Assembly (NCBI GenBank): GCA_964618065.1 | Contig: CAZTZK010000014.1 | Span: 1 to 19,994 of the forward strand | Length of the DNA stretch: 19,994 bases | Direction of reading: 5' to 3' | Origin: M55B174 sp964618065 | GTDB taxonomy: Bacteria > Patescibacteriota > Minisyncoccia > CAIUEV01 > JAHKAQ01 | Shown here: piece after piece, positions 13,358-19,994 of the stretch | How positions within the stretch are numbered: position 1 is the first letter of the stretch | How the letters are laid out: each line of letters begins with the position of its first letter | The notes under the pieces: generated by a model | The model's input: only the letters and a program-made list of their open reading frames with translations | Database searches by the model: none | Told to the model about the DNA's origin: nothing | Position numbers and translations under genes: made by a program

Positions 13358-14200
13358 ATGAAAAATTTTAAATCAGCCGGCAAATTTTTGGGAACTAAAA
13401 CAGGAATTTTGTTTTTTGCTGGAGATAAAATATTATTGTTGAACGGTAAAAAAGAAAATAGGAAATTAACAATCCCCGAGGTAATTATAAAAGAAGGAGA
13501 TAAATTTCAAGATGTTTTAGAAAAAAATGTTGGTGGTATTTTAAAAGGTAAAAAAGAAATTATATTAGAAAGGATAAAAATAGAGAAAACGTTTATTGAT
13601 TTTAGCGAAGAAAAAAAACGAGGTGGATATCTATTGATTTCTATCTGTGAGGCAATAATTTCCAAGCCTTTTGCCACGAAAAAAAATGAACAATGGGTAA
13701 TCCCCCAGGAAGCTTTAAAGCTTGATTTAGATCCATTTGCTGCAAAGGTAATTCAAAAATATTTAAGTTATTCTCAACAAGAAGAATATTTGGCAGGCTG
13801 GCAAAGATGTAAGGCTGATTTTGAAAATTATCAGAAAAAAGTGGCCGATTTACTAGACCACGCTAGAAGAGAGGTAACTGATAATTTTATTTTAGAGATA
13901 ATTCCGGTTTTGAATAATTTTGATTTAGCTCTGGCTCATGTTCCTGAACCAGCCTTAAAAGAAGCTTGGGTAGAAGGTATTTTTTATATTCAAAAACAGT
14001 TAGCAGATATTCTTAAAAAAGAAGGAGTTAGCGAAATAGAAGCCTTAGGAAAAAAATTTGATCCGGCCTTCCATGAATGTTTAGAAAAGGTTAAAACAGA
14101 TAAAGAGAAAAATTCAGGTAAAATTATTGAAGTCATTGAGAAGGGCTATTGCCGGGGAGAAAAAGTAATTAAAGCGGCCAAAGTAAAAGTTGCTGCTTAG
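13358..14200 (+). CDS. grpE: GrpE nucleotide exchange factor with Nudix-like N-terminal domain
   Basis: The C-terminal half (about 143-280) is a standard GrpE: QRCKADFENYQKK (149-161) in the long dimerization helix, IIPVLNNFDLAL, EGIFYIQKQL, and the beta domain with FDPAFHE (234-240) and KGYCRGEKVIKAAKV. GrpE releases ADP from DnaK. The N-terminal 140 residues are not GrpE: TGILFFAGDKILLLNG, LTIPEVIIKEGDKFQDVL and GYLLISICEA, then EQWVIPQEAL, resemble the strand order of a Nudix fold, but the Nudix box Glu residues are missing. There is no Met after residue 1, so no in-frame ATG could start a separate GrpE. Normal GrpE is about 150-200 residues. The start is 35 nt after hrcA, without a Shine-Dalgarno sequence. 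The GrpE call is very sure; the Nudix-like call is moderate. Confidence 0.9.
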   Translation: MKNFKSAGKFLGTKTGILFFAGDKILLLNGKKENRKLTIPEVIIKEGDKFQDVLEKNVGGILKGKKEIILERIKIEKTFIDFSEEKKRGGYLLISICEAIISKPFATKKNEQWVIPQEALKLDLDPFAAKVIQKYLSYSQQEEYLAGWQRCKADFENYQKKVADLLDHARREVTDNFILEIIPVLNNFDLALAHVPEPALKEAWVEGIFYIQKQLADILKKEGVSEIEALGKKFDPAFHECLEKVKTDKEKNSGKIIEVIEKGYCRGEKVIKAAKVKVAA

Positions 14201-14287
14201 ACTTTTTGGATGGCGATTAATCAGTCGTAATTTGCCAAACAATGAGATTAATAAATTTTTAATTAATTAATAAATTAAATTAACATT

Positions 14288-16246
14288 ATGAGTAAAATAT
14301 TGGGAATTGATTTAGGGACAACTAATTCTTGTATGGCTGTTATGGAAGGAGACAAAGCAACGGTTGTTGAAAATAAAGAAGGCAACCGTACAACTCCTTC
14401 TGTGGTAGCTATTAATAAAGCAGGTGAACGTTTAGTCGGTCTTTTAGCTAAACGTCAGGCAGTTACCAATCCTGAGAATACTATTTTTTCAGCGAAACGG
14501 TTGATTGGTAGGAAATTTAACGATGAATTAGTCCAAGAAGATAAAAAACTTATTCCTTTTCAGCTGAGAGAAGGAAAAGATAATGCTGTTGAAATTAAAT
14601 TTGGTAAAGAATGGAAAAGACCGGCAGAAATTTCAGCAATGGTATTGCAAAAAATGAAAGCGGATGCAGAAGAAAAATTGGGTGAAAAGATTGATAAAGC
14701 AGTTATTACGGTTCCCGCTTATTTTGATGATTCTCAAAGAAAAGCCACTAAAGATGCTGGCAAAATTGCAGGGCTTGAAGTAGAAAGAATAATTAATGAG
14801 CCTACTGCAGCAGCCTTAGCTTATGGTTTTGATAAAAATAAGGATCAGCAAATTGCAGTTTATGATTTAGGTGGTGGTACCTTTGATGTTTCTATTTTGG
14901 AGGTTGGCAGTGGTGAAGAAAAATCAATAGAGGTAAAGGCAACTAATGGAGATACTCACTTAGGAGGGGATGACTTTGATCAAGTCATCATGGATTGGAT
15001 TGTTGGAGAATTTAAGAAAAACGAGGGGATTGATCTTTCCCAAGATAAAATGGCGCTACAGAGAATTAAAGAAGCTGCCGAAAAAGCTAAAATAGAACTT
15101 TCTACAACTGAAGAAACTGAAATTAATCAACCTTTTATCACTACCAGTGATGAGGGGCCTAAACATTTAGTTCTAAATCTTACCAAGGCTAAATTAGAAG
15201 AATTAATTGGAGGCTTGGTAGAAAAAACTAAAGGACCTTGCGAACAAGCTATTAAAGATGCTGGCTTTGAAATTGCTGATATTGATGAAGTTGTTTTAGT
15301 AGGAGGACAAACCAGAACTCCTTTAGTTCAAAAAAAGGTGGCAGAGTTTTTTGGCAAAAAGCCTAATGTTTCAGTAAATCCTGATGAAGTAGTAGCCGTA
15401 GGAGCAGCTATTCAAGGAGGAGTGCTAAGAGGTGATGTTAAAGATGTTCTCTTGTTGGATGTTACTCCTCTGACTTTAGGCATAGAAACTTTAGGTGGAG
15501 TTATGACTCCCTTGCTTGAAAAAAATACTACAATTCCGGCTTCTAAAAAACAAATTTTTTCTACGGCAGCTGATAATCAACCCTCTGTTGAGATTCATGT
15601 TTTGCAAGGAGAAAGACCGATGGCAACTGATAATAAGACTTTAGGTAAATTTTTTCTAGATGGAATTCCTCCTTCACCAAGAGGGATACCTCAGATTGAA
15701 GTTGCTTTTGATATTGATGCTAACGGAATCTTGGAAGTTAAAGCTCAAGATAAAGCTACCGGTAAGGAACAATCTATTAGGATTGAAGCTTCCAGTGGTC
15801 TTTCCGAGGAAGAAATAGAAAAAATGAAAAAAGAAGCTGAAGTCCATGCTCAGGAAGACAAGAAAAAGAAAGAATTAATTGAGGCTAAGAATATGGCTGA
15901 TAGTTTAATTTTTACTACGGAGAAAGCTATTAAAGAAGCAGGTAATAAAATAGATGAGACTAAAAGAAAACCAGTTGAAGCTAAGATTGAAGATTTGAAA
16001 AAAGTAAAAGATGGTGATGACTTAGAAAAAATAAAAAAGGCTACTGAAGAACTTAGCCAAGAAGCTTCTAAGATTGGCCAAGAACTTTATCAGGCTGCTC
16101 AAGAAGCTGAAAAGAAAGAAGCAAATACTCAGCAGGACAAGAAAAATGATCAGAGTAAAAAAGATGATAAGGGTGTTAGTGATGCAGAGATAGAAAAAGA
16201 AGACAAAGAAGATAAAGAAAATAAAGAAGGAAAAAAGAAAAAATAG
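14288..16246 (+). CDS. dnaK: Molecular chaperone DnaK (Hsp70)
   Basis: A full-length Hsp70 of 652 residues. The actin-like ATPase domain has the phosphate-1 motif GIDLGTTNS (6-14), EPTAAALAYGFDK, phosphate-2 DLGGGTFDVSILE and VVLVGGQTRTP. The peptide-binding domain follows with LLLDVTPLTLGIETLGGVMTP and GKFFLDGIPPSPRG, then a helical lid starting SGLSEEEIEKMKKEAE. The last 40 or so residues form a very Lys/Asp/Glu-rich tail that ends in a run of Lys instead of the acidic ends of many bacterial DnaK proteins. It uses ATP to bind and release unfolded proteins with DnaJ and GrpE. It lies 87 nt after grpE; that gap is AT-rich, has no second CIRCE, and shows no Shine-Dalgarno, so it is probably part of the hrcA transcript. 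Confidence 0.98.
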   Translation: MSKILGIDLGTTNSCMAVMEGDKATVVENKEGNRTTPSVVAINKAGERLVGLLAKRQAVTNPENTIFSAKRLIGRKFNDELVQEDKKLIPFQLREGKDNAVEIKFGKEWKRPAEISAMVLQKMKADAEEKLGEKIDKAVITVPAYFDDSQRKATKDAGKIAGLEVERIINEPTAAALAYGFDKNKDQQIAVYDLGGGTFDVSILEVGSGEEKSIEVKATNGDTHLGGDDFDQVIMDWIVGEFKKNEGIDLSQDKMALQRIKEAAEKAKIELSTTEETEINQPFITTSDEGPKHLVLNLTKAKLEELIGGLVEKTKGPCEQAIKDAGFEIADIDEVVLVGGQTRTPLVQKKVAEFFGKKPNVSVNPDEVVAVGAAIQGGVLRGDVKDVLLLDVTPLTLGIETLGGVMTPLLEKNTTIPASKKQIFSTAADNQPSVEIHVLQGERPMATDNKTLGKFFLDGIPPSPRGIPQIEVAFDIDANGILEVKAQDKATGKEQSIRIEASSGLSEEEIEKMKKEAEVHAQEDKKKKELIEAKNMADSLIFTTEKAIKEAGNKIDETKRKPVEAKIEDLKKVKDGDDLEKIKKATEELSQEASKIGQELYQAAQEAEKKEANTQQDKKNDQSKKDDKGVSDAEIEKEDKEDKENKEGKKKK

Positions 16247-16295
16247 TTTTATAGAGAGTTCCTCTAAATAATGCCAATCTAAGCTAAAATTTTTT

Positions 16296-17375
16296 ATGTC
16301 TAAGGATTACTATGAGATTTTAGGAGTTAGTCGCGATGCAAGCTCAGCAGAAATTAAAAAAGCCTATCGTCAGCTGGCTCATAAATATCATCCCGATAAA
16401 AAAGGAGGAAGTGCCGAAAAATTTAAAGAGATAAACGAAGCCTACCAAACTCTTTCAAACAAAGAAAAACGTAGTCAGTATGATCAGTTTGGGGAGAGTT
16501 TTTCCAATGGAGGAAATGGCGGGGGCTTTTCCGGTTTCCAGGGATTCAATAATGGAGGCGGTTTTGAATTTAATTTCGGCGAAGGCGGACTGGGTGATAT
16601 CTTTGGCGATTTTTTTTCCGGCTTTAGAGAAAAAGGATTTGGAGGAGAAAGAGGGAGTGATATTGGGATAGACTTGGAAATTCTCTTTAAAGAAATGGCT
16701 GAGGGGACAGAAAAAGAAATTGAAATTTATAAGGGGGTAATTTGCGATAAATGTCAGGGGACAGGAGCAGAACCGGGCAGTAATTTTAAAAAATGCGACA
16801 AGTGCGGAGGAACAGGCAGAATTCAAACTGAGAAAAGAACTATTTTAGGATCTTTTTCCCAAACTTCTGTTTGTGACAAATGCGGAGGAAAAGGAGAGAT
16901 ACCTGAAAAAGTATGTTCTAAATGTTCTGGAGAAGGAAAAATAAAAGAAAAAGTAAAAATTAGGGTTACTGTTCCTGCGGGAATAGAAGATGGCCAAACA
17001 ATAAGCTTAGAAGGACAAGGAGAACCTGGGGGAAAAGGAGGTCAACCGGGGGATCTATATCTAACGGTTCATGTTAAAGCGGATCCTCAATTTAAAAGAA
17101 AAGGAGATGATATTTGGTATAATGCAGAAATTCCTTTTTCTTTAGCTGTTTTAGGAGGTAAGATTGAAATTATGACGCTTTCTGGTAAGGTAAAGATGAA
17201 AGTTCCTGCTGGAACTCAAAACGGAAAAGTTTTTAGAATTAAAGGAGAAGGGATTAAAAGATTAAGAGGCTACGGCCGAGGCGATGAAATAGTTAAAATA
17301 AAAGTACGGGTTCCTAAAAAATTGAGTCGTAAACAAAAGAAATTGTTAAAAGAATTGGAAGAGAATGGTTTATAA
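16296..17375 (+). CDS. dnaJ: Chaperone protein DnaJ (Hsp40)
   Basis: A type I DnaJ of 359 residues with all domains in order: a J domain with HPD at 32-34, a Gly/Phe-rich linker (about 68-118) containing repeated GGGF/GFNNGG patterns, four zinc-binding repeats of CxxCxGxG type (150-157, 167-174, 193-200, 207-214), and the C-terminal substrate-binding beta domain with IRVTVPAGIEDGQ and LTVHVKADPQF. It delivers substrates to DnaK and stimulates its ATPase. The start is 49 nt after dnaK. The final codons overlap a TATAAT (17371-17376) that may be the -10 of rnpB. No truncation or frameshift is visible. Confidence 0.98.
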   Translation: MSKDYYEILGVSRDASSAEIKKAYRQLAHKYHPDKKGGSAEKFKEINEAYQTLSNKEKRSQYDQFGESFSNGGNGGGFSGFQGFNNGGGFEFNFGEGGLGDIFGDFFSGFREKGFGGERGSDIGIDLEILFKEMAEGTEKEIEIYKGVICDKCQGTGAEPGSNFKKCDKCGGTGRIQTEKRTILGSFSQTSVCDKCGGKGEIPEKVCSKCSGEGKIKEKVKIRVTVPAGIEDGQTISLEGQGEPGGKGGQPGDLYLTVHVKADPQFKRKGDDIWYNAEIPFSLAVLGGKIEIMTLSGKVKMKVPAGTQNGKVFRIKGEGIKRLRGYGRGDEIVKIKVRVPKKLSRKQKKLLKELEENGL

Positions 17376-17376
17376 T
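17371..17376 (+). promoter_or_regulatory. Possible -10 element of rnpB, overlapping the dnaJ stop
   Basis: TATAAT at 17371-17376 contains the dnaJ stop codon (17373-17375) and lies 6 nt before the first paired base of RNase P helix P1 (17382). This is the right distance for transcription to start at the RNA 5' end. The -35 side has no good match, so rnpB may also be read through from the dnaJ operon. Confidence 0.45.
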
Positions 17377-17381
17377 TTTTT

Positions 17382-17779
17382 ATAATACCTTAAAAAAGAG
17401 CAGGCGGTCGCTTCGTTTATTAAATAACGAAGAGGAAAGTCCGGACATCTCCTTTTTTGATTTTCAAAAAAGGAAAAAGGATAATGGGTAATGCCCATCT
17501 TTTTAGGAGTGATCTTAAAAACGGGAAAGTGCCACAGAGACAATACTATCCACTTTTAGTGGAAAAAGGTGAAAAGTAAATTGGTATCAACTTTTAGTTG
17601 GTTACAATTTTCAAACATTGGCGACAATGTTTTGTGGTAAACCCTATCTGATGCAAGGCTGTGCCTGTTTAAAACAGGAATGCCGCTTGAATTTAATGGC
17701 AACATTAAATCTAGATAAATGACCGTCCCTGCTTAAAGCGGGACAGAATCCGGCTTATCGTTCTGGCTTAAGGTATTAT
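17382..17779 (+). ncRNA. rnpB: RNase P RNA (A-type-like)
   Basis: The catalytic RNA that matures tRNA 5' ends. Both halves of the conserved core are present: GAGGAAAGTCCGGAC (17432-17446) and ACAGAATCCGGCTTAT (17743-17758). They pair to form P4 (AAGTCCGGA with TCCGGCTT, with the bulged U); the usual last G-C pair is replaced by A-U, a compensating change. P1 is a perfect 12-bp helix (17382-17393 with 17768-17779), P2 is CGGTC/GACCG (17405-17409, 17721-17725), P3 is a 7-bp hairpin at 17411-17432, and P18 is 17725-17744. Other conserved stretches are CACAGAGACAATAC and GTGGTAAACCC. The region of P15/L15 is reduced and I see no GGU that would pair with tRNA CCA. It begins 7 nt after dnaJ and ends 33 nt before the sugar transferase gene; there is no clear terminator. 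Confidence 0.96.
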
Positions 17780-17812
17780 ATAAAATTTATTAAATTCAGT
17801 TTTTTCTATTAT

Positions 17813-19237
17813 ATGAAAAAATCCGAAATTTTTTTTAATGCTATTTTAGTTCCTATAGATTATTTTTTAATTGTAGGCTCTGCTTTATTGGCTTATTATT
17901 TAAGATTTCACCCTCTTGTTCTTGAAAGAATACCGGTTCTTTATAAAATAGATTTTAATTTATATTTTAAAGCAATCTTAATCATTGCTCCTTTTGTTCT
18001 TTTCATTTTTGCTTTGGAAGGTCTTTATTCAATGGAGACAACCCGTCCCAAATTAAAAGAAGCTTATAAAATTATTACAGCCAGCTCTACGGCTCTGATA
18101 ATTCTTGTCATTGTTTTCTTTTTAAATAGAGATTTTTTTTCTTCAAGATTTATTATTTTGGTGGCCTGGCTTTCCACTATTGTATTTACTGCTGCTGCTA
18201 GAATTTTTACCAAACAAATTCAATCTTTTTTATCTGCTCGATATGGTTTAGGAATGCATAGAGTTTTACTTGTTGGAAAAAATAAAATTAGCCAATCCAT
18301 TTTCCATCATTTCCAAGATAACCCAAAGTTAGGCTATCGGATAGTAAAAAACGTTGAAGATTTTAGTTGGGAAATGCTTCAAAATATCAAAGAGAGAAGG
18401 GGGATAGATGAAATTATTCAATGTGATCCTGGACTTTTAAAATCTAAGGTGAATATGCTAGTTCGTTTTAGTGATATTTTCAAAATAGATTATAAATATA
18501 TTCCTAATCTTTTTGAATCTCATGCGATCAATGTTGGCATTAGACAAGTTGCCGGCTTTCCTCTTATTGAATTGAAAAAAACTCCTCTGGATGGTTGGGG
18601 GAGAGTTCTAAAAAAAGCTTTTGATCTAGTTTTTTCTGTAAGCTTTGTTCTTATATTTTCTCCGATTTATTTAATAATCGCTCTGTTGATAAAATTAGAT
18701 TCTCCCGGTCCGGTTATTTACAAAGATTACCGTTGCGGATATCGTAAAAATAAATTTAAATTTTATAAATTTCGGTCTTTGGAATATCAACTTTGTGATG
18801 GTGAGCTAGGTACTAAACAGGGGAATAAATTATTAAAAAAATTGGAAAGGGACAAAAAAATTAATACTAGAAACAATACCCCCCTTCATAAAATAAAAAA
18901 TGATCCTCGGATTACAAGAGTAGGTAGATTTATTAGACGTTATTCTTTAGATGAACTACCTCAATTTTTTAATGTTCTTAAGGGAGATATGAGTGTAGTA
19001 GGCTACCGACCTCACATGTCTTATGAAGTAGATAAATTTAACTATGATCAAAAAAGGATGTTCTATATTCATCCTGGGATAACTGGTTTAGCTCAGATTT
19101 CAGGCAGGAGCGATTTGAATTTTGAAGAAGAGGTAAGATTAGATATTTATTATATGGAGAACTGGTCTCTCTTAATGGATATTATAATTATTCTAAAAAC
19201 ACCTTTTGTTTTATTTAAGAGAAGAAAGGTAGATTAG
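17813..19237 (+). CDS. Polyprenyl-phosphate sugar-1-phosphate transferase (WbaP/WcaJ-type)
   Basis: This 474-residue enzyme is of the exopolysaccharide initiating type. Four membrane segments fill about 8-130, followed by a degraded CoA-binding/Rossmann-like region starting HRVLLVGKNKISQ (149-161). The catalytic bacterial sugar transferase domain (PF02397) spans about 264-474: KKAFDLVFS, SPGPVIYKDYRCG, FKFYKFRSL, then DPRITRVGRFIRRYSLDELPQ with the catalytic Asp380-Glu381 pair, GDMSVVGYRP and PGITGLAQISGRSDL. It transfers a sugar-1-phosphate from a nucleotide sugar to undecaprenyl phosphate to start a glycan. Between KFRSL (319-323) and DPRIT (364) the spacer of about 40 residues is longer and more Lys-rich than usual. 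It is followed by a glycosyltransferase gene, so this is probably the start of a surface polysaccharide locus. The sugar is unknown. Confidence 0.92.
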   Translation: MKKSEIFFNAILVPIDYFLIVGSALLAYYLRFHPLVLERIPVLYKIDFNLYFKAILIIAPFVLFIFALEGLYSMETTRPKLKEAYKIITASSTALIILVIVFFLNRDFFSSRFIILVAWLSTIVFTAAARIFTKQIQSFLSARYGLGMHRVLLVGKNKISQSIFHHFQDNPKLGYRIVKNVEDFSWEMLQNIKERRGIDEIIQCDPGLLKSKVNMLVRFSDIFKIDYKYIPNLFESHAINVGIRQVAGFPLIELKKTPLDGWGRVLKKAFDLVFSVSFVLIFSPIYLIIALLIKLDSPGPVIYKDYRCGYRKNKFKFYKFRSLEYQLCDGELGTKQGNKLLKKLERDKKINTRNNTPLHKIKNDPRITRVGRFIRRYSLDELPQFFNVLKGDMSVVGYRPHMSYEVDKFNYDQKRMFYIHPGITGLAQISGRSDLNFEEEVRLDIYYMENWSLLMDIIIILKTPFVLFKRRKVD

Positions 19238-19239
19238 GT

Positions 19240-19257
19240 AAAAAATAGCTATTTTTT
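19240..19257 (+). terminator. AT-only hairpin after the sugar transferase gene
   Basis: AAAAAAT (19240-19246), loop AGCT, ATTTTTT (19251-19257) forms a self-complementary AT-only stem ending in a T-run just after the stop. It is intrinsic-terminator-like but thermally weak, so the following glycosyltransferase may still be co-transcribed. Confidence 0.3.
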
Positions 19258-19314
19258 ATTTCTTCTGCTTATCTTTTAAAATGGTGTCGCTGTTTTTATT
19301 TTTAGAAGCTTTTT

Positions 19315-19994
19315 ATGAAAATTGCTTTGGTCCATGATTATCTCATTCAATATGGAGGAGCTGAAAGAGTTTTGGAAAGTTTTTGTGAGCTTTTTCCAAA
19401 TGCTCCAATTTATACTTTAGTCTATAATAAAAAAACTTTGGGGAAAGCTTTTCAGGATAAAGAAATCCGAACTTCTTTTCTCCAAAAGATTCCTTTTTCT
19501 AGAAGCGAACACCATTTATTCCCCATTTTAATGCCAATGGCGGTTGAACAGTTTGATTTGTCTTATTATGATGTTATACTTTCGGATTCAGCTAGTTATG
19601 CTAAGGGAGTAATAACTAAGCCTAGCACTTTACATATTTGTTATTGTCATACTCCAATGCGCTATGCTTGGGATGATTGTCATAAATATACCCAGGAATT
19701 TTATTATCCTTCTTTTATCAAAAAGATTGTTCCTCTAGGAATGAATTATGTAAGAATCTGGGATAAATTAGCAGCTCAAAGAGTAGATCAATTTATTGCC
19801 AATTCAAAACTGGTTAAGAACAGAGTTAAAAAATATTATGGAGAAGAAGCAAAAGTAATCTATCCTCCTCTATTCTTAAAAAATTTTAAGATGGAAGATC
19901 AACAGGAGCCAGGGAAATATTATTTAATGGTAGGCAGATTAGTTCCCTATAAAAAATTTGATTTGGGAATACAAGTTTTTAATAAATTAGGTCT
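19315..19994 (+). CDS. Family 4 (GT-B) glycosyltransferase, 3' partial
   Basis: The frame is open from the ATG at 19315 to the end of the window (226 codons), so the C-terminal half is missing. The N-terminal Rossmann half starts MKIALVHDYLIQYGGAERVL, a typical GT4 opening with the glycine-rich GGAERV loop. It is followed by YYDVILSDSASYAKGVI, ICYCHTPMRYAWDD (the HTPMRYAWD block is characteristic of this WbaZ/RfaG-like group), IANSKLVKNRVKKYYG and the linker VIYPPL. The start of the second Rossmann domain, YYLMVGRLVPYKKFDLGIQVF, contains the GRLVPYKK nucleotide-sugar binding segment. It would add a hexose to a lipid-linked or growing glycan begun by the upstream sugar transferase. The substrate is unknown. 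The start is 77 nt after the previous gene, with no Shine-Dalgarno. Confidence 0.9.
   Translation, partial: MKIALVHDYLIQYGGAERVLESFCELFPNAPIYTLVYNKKTLGKAFQDKEIRTSFLQKIPFSRSEHHLFPILMPMAVEQFDLSYYDVILSDSASYAKGVITKPSTLHICYCHTPMRYAWDDCHKYTQEFYYPSFIKKIVPLGMNYVRIWDKLAAQRVDQFIANSKLVKNRVKKYYGEEAKVIYPPLFLKNFKMEDQQEPGKYYLMVGRLVPYKKFDLGIQVFNKLG

Noticed and set aside
14201..14287. Second CIRCE or separate promoter before dnaK
   Set aside because: No TTAGCACTC or GAGTGCTAA is present and no clear -35/-10 pair was seen, only AT-rich sequence.
16455..16826. Opposite-strand frame of 123 codons inside dnaJ
   Set aside because: It lies wholly within the J-domain linker and zinc-finger coding of an intact dnaJ, and its protein shows no domain.

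Overview
This is an AT-rich bacterial window (roughly one third G+C by eye) with small gaps, compact genes and mostly A/T-rich leaders lacking a Shine-Dalgarno sequence. The gene set suggests a member of the Candidate Phyla Radiation (Patescibacteria), perhaps a Parcubacteria-like lineage. Pointers are the winged-helix/degenerate nucleotidyltransferase family at 2591-3184, a short HrcA, an L21 gene without its usual rpmA partner, and a reduced A-type RNase P RNA. The lineage is an inference; no 16S gene is present.

Layout. 1-645: C-terminal part of a parallel beta-helix protein cut by the window edge. 787-1245: single-domain response regulator. 1299-1435: promoter and intrinsic terminator bracketing about 100 nt of apparently non-coding transcript. 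1449-2420 (-): PP-loop tRNA sulfurtransferase-like protein. 2591-6163 (+): a tight cluster of a winged-helix protein, a small membrane protein, a membrane GT2 glycosyltransferase and a MraY/WecA-like phosphoglycosyl transferase, followed by rplU (L21). This looks like an envelope-polysaccharide locus with its own promoter. 6573-12057 (-): a leftward housekeeping cluster transcribed corA, cysS, dus, dnaB, recR, converging on rplU at a shared hairpin terminator.

12271-17375 (+): yidD, then the heat-shock cluster hrcA-grpE-dnaK-dnaJ. A near-perfect CIRCE operator overlaps a good sigma-70-type promoter directly after yidD, so HrcA should repress its own operon, which encodes a complete DnaK/DnaJ/GrpE chaperone cycle. 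GrpE carries a roughly 140-residue N-terminal extension that looks like a degenerate Nudix domain. 17382-17779: RNase P RNA (rnpB), starting 7 nt after the dnaJ stop codon. 17813-19994: the start of a surface-glycan locus, with a polyprenyl-phosphate sugar-1-phosphate transferase and the N-terminal part of a GT4 glycosyltransferase cut by the window end.

Most of the window is ordinary housekeeping. The points most worth a second look are the Nudix-like/GrpE fusion, the MraY-like enzyme lacking the Asp of its GDxGS motif, the candidate small RNA at 1333-1435, identical inverted-repeat arms in the leaders of two regulator genes, and the reduced L15 region of the RNase P RNA. I found no convincing CRISPR array, insertion sequence, tRNA or prophage.
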